Below, one piece after another: positions 8,170-20,025 of a DNA stretch of 64,000 nucleotides. The number at the start of each line of letters is the position of its first letter. Positions within the stretch are counted from its first letter, which is position 1. Made by a program: the position numbers and the translations under genes. The DNA comes from Streptococcus mitis (GTDB lineage Bacteria > Bacillota > Bacilli > Lactobacillales > Streptococcaceae), in assembly GCF_013305725.1 (NCBI RefSeq), contig NZ_CP047883.1:1405001-1469000 (forward strand). Direction: 5' to 3'. A model generated the notes under the pieces. It saw only the letters and a list, made by a program, of their open reading frames with translations. It had not been told where the DNA came from and made no database searches.

Positions 8170-11100
8170 CTACTCACTTTTTAAAAAAGTTGCAAGTCCA
8201 ATAACTGACAATAAGAGAGAAATTCCTGAAATACTTAGAATAATAGAAATCATGTTATTCTCACCAGTGACTGGTAATTGTTTTCCTTCTTTGTTGACTG
8301 TAGCTAAAAGCACTTGTTGACCACTTCCAGCTAGTGTTTTATTCTCATGCTTAACTTCTATATTGGAATGATGTATTGCAATTGATGTAGCTTTCTCAAT
8401 TTTATCATTGCTAATTGAAGACTTAATAGTTGAGACTTGTCTATTGTGACTTACTAATTTAACAGGTTGCACTTGAGAAACTGGCTTAATCGTTACAACT
8501 GGTTTAGTTGGAATAACTGGCTTAATCGTTACAACTGGTTTAGTTGAAATAACTGGCTTAATCGTTACAACTGGTTTAGTTGAAATAACTGGCTTAATCG
8601 TTACAACTGGTTTAGTTGAAATAACTGGCTTAATCGTTACAACTGGTTTAGTTGGAATAACTGGTTTAATCGTTACAACTGGTTTAGTTGGAATAACTGG
8701 CTTAATCGTTACAACTGGTTTAGTTGGAGTAGCTGGTTTAATCGTTACAACTGGTTTAGTTGGAATAACTGGTTTAATCGTTACAACTGGTTTAGTTGGA
8801 ATAACTGGCTTAATTGTTACAACTGGTTTAGTTGGAATAACTGGCTTAATCGTTACAACTGGTTTAGTTGGAATAACTGGCTTGATCGTTACAACTGGTT
8901 TAGTTGGAATAACTGGTTTAGCTGGAATAACTGGATTAACTGGTGCAACTGGTTTGGTTGGAATCTCTACTTTATTAGCCTTAAGTTTTACAGCTGTCTC
9001 TTTTAGAGCATTGATTACTGCATTAATTTGTTCTTGACTAGCTTCTGCATTTTCCAAAAGTAGCTTAGCTTTGTTGAAAATAAGATTATATGCATCTTTC
9101 TCCTCTTTGCTAGCTGTCAAAAATCTTGGATCTTTGTCTTGGAACTTCACTTCATCCACGATAACATTTTTTAGGCTCATGAAATCTGTTTCTTTCCCAT
9201 TCAGCTGGTCTTGTGCTTTCAAGAAAGCGGTCAATAGACGGTCGATTTCATCTTGAGTTATCAAATCTTTTGTAATTAATAATGCCAAGAGTTTAAATTC
9301 ACGATCATATTGACCTTTGAGTTCTTGATTAGAATTTATATATTTACCTTTTTTAACTGTCTCAGCATATGCTTTAATAGCATTCTTCAATGATGTGATA
9401 TCAGATTCCTTACCATCCAATGTTTGCATAGCAGACTCTAAAGCCTTAACAATTTGGTCAATTTTATCTTGGTTAAGTTTACTTCCCAATGCTAGTTGCG
9501 CATCTTTGACACTTTGATCAAAAATCTCTTTTAACTTCTGTTTTGTATTATAATATCTCGGAGTTTTAACTACTTCCATTTGTTTATTTAAAGCTGCAAT
9601 CAGAGCTAACTTAGAAACAACTGAAAGTGACAAAACATTATTTTTACCAAACAAAACTTTAAATGGTTGAAGATTATCGAGTAATTCATAACCGTTGGAT
9701 AGATTTACAAGAACTTTATATTCACCAGTAACCACTTTCTTACCATAAGAATGTTTACCATATGTTTCAGCTGGCAAGACTTGACTCTGACCGTCTTCAC
9801 CTACTAAAGTAATCGTTGTAGTTCCAGGAACAGCTTGATTAAAGCCAACCGTTACTGGGGCATATTTCATTTTGTTAGCCAAGAAGGTAATAGTTTGAAA
9901 ACTATTTTCTTTCGTTAAATCAAATTCCTTAGATAGAGCACTCACAAATTTCAACTCTGTACGGTCATAGCTAAAAATTTCTGCAACATAATGCCCAAAT
10001 TTCAAGAAATTAATATCTTTTGACTTATCAACAGTTACATATTGTCCTTCGCTATTTTTAATGCGATAAACATAAGTTGTATCAATCTCATCGTTGGTTT
10101 TATTGTTTAGTATAGCAATTTTTACACGACCACTATTTTCTTCACCTACAAGATCTTTGAGAGATATAAAATCTACATTTCCCGCAAAGTCTTCTACATA
10201 ATAGAAGATTTTCGATTTATCAATGTTCTTAGGAAGTGTATAACTACCATCTTCATTTTGTTTGATAATTTGATACTGTTCGATTTCTGAATCTGTCGCC
10301 TCTCTATTTTCAGAAGGACGAATATAAAAGACTTTTTCTAGAAGAATTCCGCCATTTCCTACATCCTGAGGTTTACGAGCTATAAATTGTTCTTGATCTT
10401 TTTGAGAACGAATATATCCCGAAGTAATCAGAGGTTTTTGTGTATCGATTTGAATTTTAAATGTTGTATATTGTTCCTCAGCTCCAGGGACATCTGGCTT
10501 ATAACTAATAACATAGTCATAAATTCCATCAGAAACTCGATTTCCATTAGAATCCTGTCCTCCCCAAGCTGTTTTATCTACAATATAACTTCTTGGATTT
10601 CTAGTATCGCCATCAAAATAATTTTTTACAAGGTCTGTTGGACGACTTTGCCAAATAGGCTGACTGTGTGTTGTATCCGATGAATCATAAACAGTCGCAC
10701 GAAGATTTACCAAGTTTCTATAGACAAGAGTTTTAAACCGAACAGAATCTTTATTGCCATCCTCATTTGGCGAGATAGCAAGCCGGATGTTCCCCTTTTC
10801 ATCTAATTGAAGATGGTATTTTCCTTCAGCATCTTGTTTCACTCCGAGTACAGTCACTCGATTGCCTTGACGCTCTGCTTTTAAAACATTTACATCATTT
10901 TCAGAACTTGTTAAATAAGTTGCATCGTCTGAAGGTGAAATTCCTGGATTATCTTTATCAATTTCAGAGTAAAATCCACTGTTTCCTTCCTTAATCAATT
11001 GATAAATTGGTTTTTCAATTGCAGGTAGATTTTGGAATTCTCCCTTAAATCCCATAAATGGTAAACCAATAACAGAACCATCATCTGCAGGATTGACAAA

Positions 11101-13341
11101 TCTAACAAATCCTTCTAGAAAATATCCATTTGGCATTATTTTGCTAAGTTCTTCAGTAAACTTACTTGTATCTACACTAACTGTTACCGTCCTCGTACTA
11201 TGAGCTTTCACAGTTACTTCAGGCCAAACTGTTTCAGTTAGTTTTCGTGGACGGAGAGTGAATTTCCCTTCTTCAACTTCGTCCGTATTTGTATTTACAA
11301 TCATCTTCAATGTTTGGTCTTTATCCGAAATATTATGAATTGTAACTTCAAAGGTAAATTTATCACCAACATTGCCAAGAGTAACACTTGGATAGTTATT
11401 TGCACCTGTTACAAATAAATCTGTGCTTGTTGCCGCCATCGTGTCAACTACGCCAGCACCTTGCTGACGTGGAGAAGTATAGGCTCCAGTTTGTTTATTA
11501 AAATGTGGTTTTGCAGTAGACATAATTAAAGCTTTTACAATCTCTGAAATTTGACTAGCTGATAATTCAGGATGTTTTTTCGCTAAATATTCTTTGACTA
11601 ATGCTGCGACACCAGCTACATGAGGAGCCGCCATACTTGTTCCACTGATACTTCCATAGCTATTGTCGTTAAATGATGAATAGATATTTCCGCCAGGTGC
11701 AGTAACATCTGGTTTCAATTGTCCATCAGTTGTAACTCCCCAACTTGAAAAATCTGATAATTGGTCTGCAACGTCTGATTTACGATTATCCATCTTGTGA
11801 TTAAAGACAATTTTATACTGACCAGACTTAAGAATTTCACCATAATGTTTTGAAATAAAGACAGATGGGATTTTCTTAGCATCACCTGTAACAGACATAC
11901 TAACATTTGCACCTTCAACGTTGTTATAAATTAAAACTCCAGCTGCACCATGTTGAAGAGCATTTTTAATCTTATCAGAAAAATTAATTTTACCACGTTG
12001 AATCAGTGCTAACTTGCCTCTTACATCAATATTAGCAAAATCTTCTTCACGACCAATACCTGCTGCTACATATTCGTATTCTTTCCCTTTTTCAAAATCT
12101 TTTTCTGTTTCAGGTCTATTAAAATCAAACTTACCATAATCAAGGGTAGCGTCATTTTCTAAACCTTTTACTTCAAAGACTTCAGTAGTTAGAATTTTAT
12201 TATTAATCGAAGCAACAGAAATTGAATCTTCTACTGTAGAAGGATTTCCTACGAGACCATAATCAGGATTTGCTGCCAATGGTTGTGAAAAACCTCTACC
12301 GAAAGTATTACTATTACCAGCGGCAATAACAACAGATACTCCTTTAGCGCGTGCTCTTTTTACTGCATCAATGATATCTGAACCTGCATCTACCGTTGAA
12401 CCCGCACCTGCACCCAAACTCATATTGATCACATCTGCACCTAGTGCAACTGCATCATCAATAGCTTTTACATAGAGGGCAGATGCTGTAGTTTTATCTC
12501 TGTCTGAAAAAACTCTCATAAACATAATTTGAGCTTCTGGCGCCACCCCATAAACCTTCTCAGAATTCGGGGCTTTATTAACAGGATTTCCAGCTACAAT
12601 CCCAGTAACATGCATTCCATGAGACTCTTTTTCAGCTTCTTTTATATTATCAGTTCCATCAAAGTAATCATAAGCATATACTACTTTATCACTGTACCAT
12701 TTCCCATAGTCAATACCAGCAGCCTTTTTAGCTTTTTCGATATCATCCTGATTTTTAAATTTCGCCTTTGACGGATCAGAAATACGCAAAACCTCATGAT
12801 TCAAATCAAGACCTGAATCTATAACAGCGACTACAGTTCCTTGTCCTTTATGTCCTGCTTCCCAGGTTTTAGGGACAGTAATAATTTCATTACTGGAGAT
12901 ACTGTTTGGCTTTTCTTTATGTTCACCTTGAGATAACGACTGTGATTGTAAATTTTCCGAAGAAGAATTACTTTTCACTGTTGATTCTTCCTTCTTCTCT
13001 TCACTTTTTATAGCAGTCGTTTCTTTCTGTGTGGTTACATTCTTGTCTGACTTATTATCTCTATATTCTATAGAATCATCTTGTTTCAATGATTCTGTCA
13101 CTTCCGTTTTTTCCTTCGAAGAAGAATTTAGAGCATTCTTGTCAGCCGTGACTGGCGGTGCGAGCTTATTTGAATCATCTAATTTATTAGTCGTTACAGC
13201 ATGTGTAACTTGATTGGATGTTTCAAATTTTCCCTCATCGGCACTAACCTGTGCGAAAGTAAATCCGAATGCAAAGACCGTTAGCAGAAAAATCGTTGCT
13301 ACTTGGTACTTTTTATGACAAAAATCTTTGCAATCTCCCAT
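8170..13341 (-). CDS. LPXTG-anchored subtilisin-like serine protease
   Basis: This 1723-residue cell-wall S8 protease belongs to the PrtS/C5a-peptidase-like group. A signal peptide (hydrophobic residues about 15-34, ending VSADEG) lacks the YSIRK motif. A low-complexity Ser/Glu/Lys stretch follows. The catalytic residues are Asp175 (AVIDSGLD), His241 (SHGMHVTG) and Ser569 (SGTSMAAPH), with Asn in IAAGNS. A PA-type insert lies near residues 400-510, and Fn3-like domains follow. Three FIVAR-like helical repeats come next, then a 12-fold PTKPVVTIKPVI spacer. The end is LPVTG, a hydrophobic helix and a short charged tail. Substrates cannot be read from sequence. A CodY box in the promoter ties it to amino acid supply. 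Its position between glyQ and pgdA is probably accessory. Confidence 0.93.
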   Translation of the reverse strand: MGDCKDFCHKKYQVATIFLLTVFAFGFTFAQVSADEGKFETSNQVTHAVTTNKLDDSNKLAPPVTADKNALNSSSKEKTEVTESLKQDDSIEYRDNKSDKNVTTQKETTAIKSEEKKEESTVKSNSSSENLQSQSLSQGEHKEKPNSISSNEIITVPKTWEAGHKGQGTVVAVIDSGLDLNHEVLRISDPSKAKFKNQDDIEKAKKAAGIDYGKWYSDKVVYAYDYFDGTDNIKEAEKESHGMHVTGIVAGNPVNKAPNSEKVYGVAPEAQIMFMRVFSDRDKTTASALYVKAIDDAVALGADVINMSLGAGAGSTVDAGSDIIDAVKRARAKGVSVVIAAGNSNTFGRGFSQPLAANPDYGLVGNPSTVEDSISVASINNKILTTEVFEVKGLENDATLDYGKFDFNRPETEKDFEKGKEYEYVAAGIGREEDFANIDVRGKLALIQRGKINFSDKIKNALQHGAAGVLIYNNVEGANVSMSVTGDAKKIPSVFISKHYGEILKSGQYKIVFNHKMDNRKSDVADQLSDFSSWGVTTDGQLKPDVTAPGGNIYSSFNDNSYGSISGTSMAAPHVAGVAALVKEYLAKKHPELSASQISEIVKALIMSTAKPHFNKQTGAYTSPRQQGAGVVDTMAATSTDLFVTGANNYPSVTLGNVGDKFTFEVTIHNISDKDQTLKMIVNTNTDEVEEGKFTLRPRKLTETVWPEVTVKAHSTRTVTVSVDTSKFTEELSKIMPNGYFLEGFVRFVNPADDGSVIGLPFMGFKGEFQNLPAIEKPIYQLIKEGNSGFYSEIDKDNPGISPSDDATYLTSSENDVNVLKAERQGNRVTVLGVKQDAEGKYHLQLDEKGNIRLAISPNEDGNKDSVRFKTLVYRNLVNLRATVYDSSDTTHSQPIWQSRPTDLVKNYFDGDTRNPRSYIVDKTAWGGQDSNGNRVSDGIYDYVISYKPDVPGAEEQYTTFKIQIDTQKPLITSGYIRSQKDQEQFIARKPQDVGNGGILLEKVFYIRPSENREATDSEIEQYQIIKQNEDGSYTLPKNIDKSKIFYYVEDFAGNVDFISLKDLVGEENSGRVKIAILNNKTNDEIDTTYVYRIKNSEGQYVTVDKSKDINFLKFGHYVAEIFSYDRTELKFVSALSKEFDLTKENSFQTITFLANKMKYAPVTVGFNQAVPGTTTITLVGEDGQSQVLPAETYGKHSYGKKVVTGEYKVLVNLSNGYELLDNLQPFKVLFGKNNVLSLSVVSKLALIAALNKQMEVVKTPRYYNTKQKLKEIFDQSVKDAQLALGSKLNQDKIDQIVKALESAMQTLDGKESDITSLKNAIKAYAETVKKGKYINSNQELKGQYDREFKLLALLITKDLITQDEIDRLLTAFLKAQDQLNGKETDFMSLKNVIVDEVKFQDKDPRFLTASKEEKDAYNLIFNKAKLLLENAEASQEQINAVINALKETAVKLKANKVEIPTKPVAPVNPVIPAKPVIPTKPVVTIKPVIPTKPVVTIKPVIPTKPVVTIKPVIPTKPVVTIKPVIPTKPVVTIKPATPTKPVVTIKPVIPTKPVVTIKPVIPTKPVVTIKPVISTKPVVTIKPVISTKPVVTIKPVISTKPVVTIKPVIPTKPVVTIKPVSQVQPVKLVSHNRQVSTIKSSISNDKIEKATSIAIHHSNIEVKHENKTLAGSGQQVLLATVNKEGKQLPVTGENNMISIILSISGISLLLSVIGLATFLKSE
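8481..8912 (-). repeat. Twelve 36-bp tandem repeats in the protease wall-spanning region
   Basis: Twelve in-frame copies encode IPTKPVVTIKPV, with Ser for Pro in three adjacent units and Ala-Thr at one junction. Nearly identical DNA suggests recent expansion, so copy number probably varies between strains. The Pro-rich unit would act as a stiff stalk through the wall. Confidence 0.92.
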
Positions 13342-13372
13342 AAAATCACTCCTTTTTATTTAAATTAAAAGT

Positions 13373-13405
13373 ATTATATACCAAATTATCAGAAAATTCT
13401 ATCAA
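13373..13405 (-). promoter_or_regulatory. Protease promoter with CodY box
   Basis: The -10 region reads TATATAAT. A TTGATA lies 19-21 bases upstream, which is long for a -35. Between them, 13384-13398 reads AATTTTCTGATAATT on the minus strand, a 14/15 match to the CodY consensus AATTTTCWGAAAATT. The same 15 bases sit at the same place in the livJ promoter. CodY repression in amino acid excess is inferred. Confidence 0.7.
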
Positions 13406-13466
13406 AAACTTATTTTGTAACAAAATTGTAATATTAACCAATCCTATCATGATATTTAAACATAAA

Positions 13467-13502
13467 AAAATTTAGCCTCGATTAATACAAGACTAAATTT
13501 AT
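13467..13502 (-). terminator. pgdA terminator
   Basis: An imperfect stem (TTTAGTCTTG with CGAGGCTAAA) is followed by a run of T on the minus strand, about 45 bases after the pgdA stop. Confidence 0.75.
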
Positions 13503-13548
13503 TTATTGAAAAATTACTTACGATTTAATTAGTTATTCAGCAAAAATC

Positions 13549-14940
13549 TTACTGATCACGGTCATAGAATAGTTCATGTGCTTTTAATCGTGAATTAAGC
13601 ATTTCAGGAACTGTAACAAAGTGATATCCTTGCTCTTTTAGATAATCTATAATCTTTGGTAAAGCATTCACTGTTTCAGCATGGATATCATGCATTAAGA
13701 TAATCGAACCATTACGAACTTGACGTTGAATCTCTGTCAAAATAGATGCTTCATTTTTACTCTTCCAGTCCAGACTATCGACATCCCACATAATAAAGCT
13801 CAAATCGAGGCTATTGCGAATGTCGTCTGTAATGGCTCCATAAGGGGGGCGCATAAGTTTGGAGCTAGACCCCAACACTTTAGTTAGCGCATCTTCAGTA
13901 TCAGTAATCTGTTTTTTAGCTTCATCAAGCGAAAGTTTTGAAAGCACTGGATGGCTCCAACTATGGTTCCCAATGACATGACCATCTGCTTTCATGCGTT
14001 TCAATATCTCTTCATTGCCAGAAACATTCTTACCTAAAACAAAGAAAGTTGCCTTGATACCATACTTAGAAAGTGTATCTAATGCTTGATTTGTCGTCGC
14101 AGGATTTGGTCCATCATCAAAAGTTAAAGCTACTACTTTTTGATTTTTCTTTTCATAATAAGCCTTATAAAGTTCGGCATCCTTATCTAATAAATAAGAG
14201 GATTGTACTACATCAAAGAAACTGGATACTGGCAAGGCAATCTCATCTATATTTTCCACTTCCTGACTTGGATAAAGGATAATTTGACTATCCTTGTAAT
14301 CAAAATTCCATGCAGACAAATCTTGATCAGAAAAGCTTTTAACAAGCTGATCAATCTTTTCTTGCTCTAATTTTTTATCTTTTAAGAAAGAGGTAAGTTC
14401 TTTTAGCAATATCTCCTTTGCCTTACTAGAATCTGAAAATAATTGATCCAGGGTAAATAATTTACCATCCTCAGTCAAATATACTTTTCCAAAGGAAGTT
14501 TTCTCTGTCTCCTCTACCTTAGAATTAGACAAATCATAGATTTGCTTGCTTATACTGTGTGTGATAATTCCCTTTAAAACTGAATCTAGTTTCTCTGTAT
14601 AATAAAAAACAAGGTTATCTTTATCTTCTAATTTATCTTTAATATCCTGATTAATCTTATCTTTTATTGAAGGAATAAGCTCATTTCCTTTGAGGGGATA
14701 ATAAACAATAATCTCAGCCTGGCCTTTTTTAAAGCTTTCCTTCTGACTTCCTTCATTGAAAAGTTGATCTTTTTCATTTTTAATGGTTTGGATAGTTTCT
14801 TCAAAGGTATATTTTTGGAAAATCTTATAGCCGATTGCACCGCCTAGGAGAATCATCGCCAATCCCAAAATTCCTACAAAAACGAGTAAAATACTTCTCT
14901 TTTTAGCGTGACTACTACGGTTTGTTCTATTTTTCTTCAT
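13549..14940 (-). CDS. pgdA: Peptidoglycan N-acetylglucosamine deacetylase
   Basis: PgdA removes acetyl groups from wall GlcNAc and so gives lysozyme resistance. The 463 residues, the length I recall for pneumococcal PgdA, start with a positively charged segment and one membrane helix ([20 protein letters not shown]). An extracellular alpha/beta region follows, then the NodB domain. NodB motifs are TFDDGPNP (Asp-Asp, near residue 275), GNHSWSHP (metal His pair, near 326), RPPYGA (near 366), WDVDSLDW (near 391) and ILMHDIH (near 417). There is no Shine-Dalgarno sequence before the ATG. The -10 box ends only 6 bases upstream, so the mRNA is probably leaderless. Confidence 0.96.
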   Translation of the reverse strand: MKKNRTNRSSHAKKRSILLVFVGILGLAMILLGGAIGYKIFQKYTFEETIQTIKNEKDQLFNEGSQKESFKKGQAEIIVYYPLKGNELIPSIKDKINQDIKDKLEDKDNLVFYYTEKLDSVLKGIITHSISKQIYDLSNSKVEETEKTSFGKVYLTEDGKLFTLDQLFSDSSKAKEILLKELTSFLKDKKLEQEKIDQLVKSFSDQDLSAWNFDYKDSQIILYPSQEVENIDEIALPVSSFFDVVQSSYLLDKDAELYKAYYEKKNQKVVALTFDDGPNPATTNQALDTLSKYGIKATFFVLGKNVSGNEEILKRMKADGHVIGNHSWSHPVLSKLSLDEAKKQITDTEDALTKVLGSSSKLMRPPYGAITDDIRNSLDLSFIMWDVDSLDWKSKNEASILTEIQRQVRNGSIILMHDIHAETVNALPKIIDYLKEQGYHFVTVPEMLNSRLKAHELFYDRDQ

Positions 14941-14946
14941 ATTTAC

Positions 14947-14975
14947 ATGATATCAAAACCAAGCATTAATTTCAA
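14947..14975 (-). promoter_or_regulatory. pgdA promoter, leaderless layout
   Basis: TTGAAA (14970-14975), 17 bases, then TGA-TATCAT (-10 at 14947-14952). GTAAAT separates the -10 from ATG, which places the start of transcription at or next to the A of ATG. Confidence 0.7.
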
Positions 14976-15011
14976 TGATAAACAAGCAATCTCATGACTT
15001 TTGAGCAAAGA

Positions 15012-15039
15012 AAAAAGCTTAGAATAAACTAAGCTTTTT
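15012..15039. terminator. ezrA terminator overlapping the stop codon
   Basis: AAAAAGCTTAG and CTAAGCTTTTT make a perfect 11-bp stem with a 6-base loop. It overlaps the last codon of ezrA. Confidence 0.85.
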
Positions 15040-16765
15040 AGAAACGAATCGTCTCACGTGTTTTCTCATAAGAAGATACAAAACGATTTGTAACACCAGG
15101 CTCTGCAACTTCCAAAGCTTGCGAAATCTTATCAAATGAAGCATGATAATCAAATTCTTTTTCAAAAATTTCTAATGATTCATTAAAGGCTTCTTGAATT
15201 CGTTCATCAAATGAGCGGTAACGGTTCGAATACTGTAGCAATTGTTCTGTCAATGTTGCATATTGAACAATATTATATGTTTCTTCTTCAAGTGCTTCCA
15301 TGTCATTCGTTGTAATTTCAAGAATTCGATTCACTGATTCAACATCAACTAGTTCTTGCTCTAACTCTGACATTAATTCTTCTGTGTTATGACTCGCAGT
15401 GAAGAAGATTTTCAAGAAACTTTGTGGAATCCCTGGTAAATTTCTCTTTTCCATATAACGTTTGATCGTATGCAAGCGATTCACATAAACATTTGCTTTT
15501 TGACGAGCATTAATGTCATCTTTCTCAACCTGCGCAAGACGTTGGCTAACAGAAATCTGCTCATCTTCAATCTCTTTAAGTTGGCTTTGGAGAGCTTCTA
15601 ATTGCTCCTCCAAAACAGAATATGCTTGAGTTGGTTCTGACTGATCTTCAATAACATCCATAACCGCAGTCTCAAGAGCAGATAAATCAGCTTGAATACG
15701 ACGAACATGACTCGCATCTGTTTCCGGCAGAAGATAAGTTTGACTCAAACGTTCAAGATCCTGAACAAGGACTTTATTATTTTCCTTTACATGATTGAGA
15801 TAGGTTGGAAGTGTTGAAAGAAGACTTTCAACAACTTTCTGAGCCGCAATTTCACGAGTAAAAATATCATAAAGTGAATTAATTTCTTCTTGAATTTGAG
15901 TATTTTCATACTCTGCATTATCCAATTCCAATTGACGAATATTTTCTTGATTCTTTTTCAAGGATTCATACAAGAGTTGGAAACGTGACTCGATATCTGT
16001 TTCTGTGAAATGGTAATTAGCATCTAATAATTTACGGTAACCTTCTTCCAAATCCACTAACTGATCAGGTAAAGTACTTGTTAGAGTTGTTACAAGACCT
16101 GGAACACGGTCAACAATATGTGTTAAAGCAAGAATATGATTTTCAGTAGCATCCAGAATAGCTGCTGCTTCAACTGGGTCTCCCGAAGAATTCAAGGTAA
16201 CAAATTGAGAGAATTCAGATTGAATGTTTTCCAATTGCTTCTCAATTTCTGGAAGAGCTTGTCCATATTTCTCTGAATCTTCTTCGACAGTATTTTGAAG
16301 CGATTCAAACAAATCTAAAGCATGTAAAACACGTCCACTGTTTTTAGACTCTTGTTTTTCAAGTTCAGATAAGGCATTACGAATTGATGTAATATCTTCT
16401 TCAATCAAATCAATTTGACTTTCAATTTGATCAATCTTATGTGTTGCTTTAAAGAAACGGAAAGAATTATTATAACTTTCTGCCTCGAAGATGTTATTTT
16501 CAATATCAGCGAACGAATTCAAAGATAAGTCTACCCATTTTTGATTCCATTCACGAAAGGCCACTTGGCTTTGACCAATCAAATGCATATTTTTTACTGC
16601 TTCGACCTCATCATTAACAGGAAGATTATAGAGCTGTTCTTTTCTTTCTTCAAGACCTGTTAATCTAGTCACGTTTCGCTTGCGTAGAAAAATAGCTGCT
16701 ACATAAGCCAGAATCAAAATGACTGCAATCGCAACCATTAGATAAATTAGTTGTCCATTAGACAT
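15038..16765 (-). CDS. ezrA: Septation ring formation regulator EzrA
   Basis: EzrA is a membrane-anchored regulator of FtsZ rings in Gram-positives. The 575 residues begin with a short outside segment and one transmembrane helix (LIYLMVAIAVILILAYVAAIF, residues about 6-26), then RKRN. The rest is a cytoplasmic rod of spectrin-like coiled coils rich in Glu, Gln and Leu. The length and membrane topology fit the family. The start has AAAGGAG upstream. It lies 85 bases after gyrB and has its own extended -10. In cocci it also helps coordinate peripheral and septal wall growth. Confidence 0.96.
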   Translation of the reverse strand: MSNGQLIYLMVAIAVILILAYVAAIFLRKRNVTRLTGLEERKEQLYNLPVNDEVEAVKNMHLIGQSQVAFREWNQKWVDLSLNSFADIENNIFEAESYNNSFRFFKATHKIDQIESQIDLIEEDITSIRNALSELEKQESKNSGRVLHALDLFESLQNTVEEDSEKYGQALPEIEKQLENIQSEFSQFVTLNSSGDPVEAAAILDATENHILALTHIVDRVPGLVTTLTSTLPDQLVDLEEGYRKLLDANYHFTETDIESRFQLLYESLKKNQENIRQLELDNAEYENTQIQEEINSLYDIFTREIAAQKVVESLLSTLPTYLNHVKENNKVLVQDLERLSQTYLLPETDASHVRRIQADLSALETAVMDVIEDQSEPTQAYSVLEEQLEALQSQLKEIEDEQISVSQRLAQVEKDDINARQKANVYVNRLHTIKRYMEKRNLPGIPQSFLKIFFTASHNTEELMSELEQELVDVESVNRILEITTNDMEALEEETYNIVQYATLTEQLLQYSNRYRSFDERIQEAFNESLEIFEKEFDYHASFDKISQALEVAEPGVTNRFVSSYEKTRETIRF

Positions 16766-16800
16766 ATTAAACTCCTTTTATACTAGAAACAATCGTAATG

Positions 16801-16809
16801 ATTATATCA
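16801..16809 (-). promoter_or_regulatory. ezrA extended -10
   Basis: The minus strand reads TGATATAAT between gyrB and ezrA. No good -35 is seen. Just upstream is a direct repeat of GGGAAAT next to the gyrB stop codon. Confidence 0.55.
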
Positions 16810-16850
16810 TATTTTTTAAACCATGGGAACCATTTCCCATTTCCCATTTT

Positions 16851-19375
<2,525 letters not shown>

Positions 19376-19382
19376 ACCCTTC

Positions 19383-19391
19383 ATTATAGCA
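19383..19391 (-). promoter_or_regulatory. Promoter of the HAD-gyrB operon, leaderless layout
   Basis: The minus strand has an extended -10, TGC-TATAAT (hexamer 19383-19388). The ATG at 19375 follows after 7 bases. The -35 (TCGCTT at 17 bases) is poor. Confidence 0.6.
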
Positions 19392-19433
19392 TTTTTTTAT
19401 GAAAAAAGCGATGATTTCCTAGATTTTTCCAAG

Positions 19434-19462
19434 TAAAAAAACGAGAGAATAGCTCCCGTTTT
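19434..19462. terminator. Bidirectional hairpin after the DJ-1 gene
   Basis: The minus strand reads AACGGGAG, a 5-base loop, CTCTCGTT, and a run of T. It separates the DJ-1 gene from the HAD-gyrB promoter. Confidence 0.8.
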
Positions 19463-20015
19463 ACTGATTTTTACCAAAGACATCTCGATAGAGCATTCCT
19501 GTTCGTAAACTCTCTGCGTCTCCTCCTAATTGCTCCACCAACTCGTAGGCAAAGGCAAGGGCTGTTGAAGGACCTCGACTGGTTGTCAAATGACCATCTA
19601 CCACTACTGTTTCCTTGACGTAGTGACCATCAAGGATTTGCTCTTGAACGCCGTCATAGCAAGTGTACTGCTTATTTTTCAATAGCCCTGCTTGATTGAG
19701 GGCAATTGGCGCAGCACAAATGGCTGCCAGTTTTTTTCCTTCTCGTTCGAAGCTTTGCAACTCTTTCATCAAGGCCTGATTATCACGTAAATGTGCAGAA
19801 CCAGGCATCCCTCCAGGAAGAACAATCATATCATAGGCTGATAAATCTCCATCAAAGACACGATCTGCTCTTACTTGGATTGCATGCGAACCCGTCACTT
19901 GCTCTTCAAAACCAACCATATCACAAGTAATATTTGCACGACGCAAGACATCTACAACTGTCAAAGCTTCAATTTCTTCAAAGCCTTGAGCTAACATAAC
20001 TGCTACTTTTACCAT
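19461..20015 (-). CDS. DJ-1/PfpI family protein (ThiJ-like)
   Basis: The 184-residue protein is of the DJ-1/YajL class. It has AQGFEEIEALTVVDVLRRA at the N-terminus, including the conserved Glu near residue 14. The nucleophile-elbow cysteine is in AAICAAPIAL, near residue 100. TSRGPSTALAFAYELVEQL near residue 148 is characteristic. Members act in oxidative or carbonyl stress (glyoxalase, deglycase or chaperone activities are debated); the older ThiJ label is misleading. It lies 10 bases downstream of the RodA/FtsW gene and is probably co-transcribed with it. AAGGAGAAA precedes the start. Confidence 0.92.
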   Translation of the reverse strand: MVKVAVMLAQGFEEIEALTVVDVLRRANITCDMVGFEEQVTGSHAIQVRADRVFDGDLSAYDMIVLPGGMPGSAHLRDNQALMKELQSFEREGKKLAAICAAPIALNQAGLLKNKQYTCYDGVQEQILDGHYVKETVVVDGHLTTSRGPSTALAFAYELVEQLGGDAESLRTGMLYRDVFGKNQ

Positions 20016-20025
20016 GATTTTCTCC

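Noticed and set aside
8481..8912. CRISPR-like array of 36-bp repeats
   Set aside because: The repeats are directly adjacent without spacers and are in frame with a surface protein; they encode a Pro-rich stalk.
19376..19384. Earlier ATG for the HAD gene at 19384
   Set aside because: It lies within the -10 hexamer, so it would not be in the mRNA.
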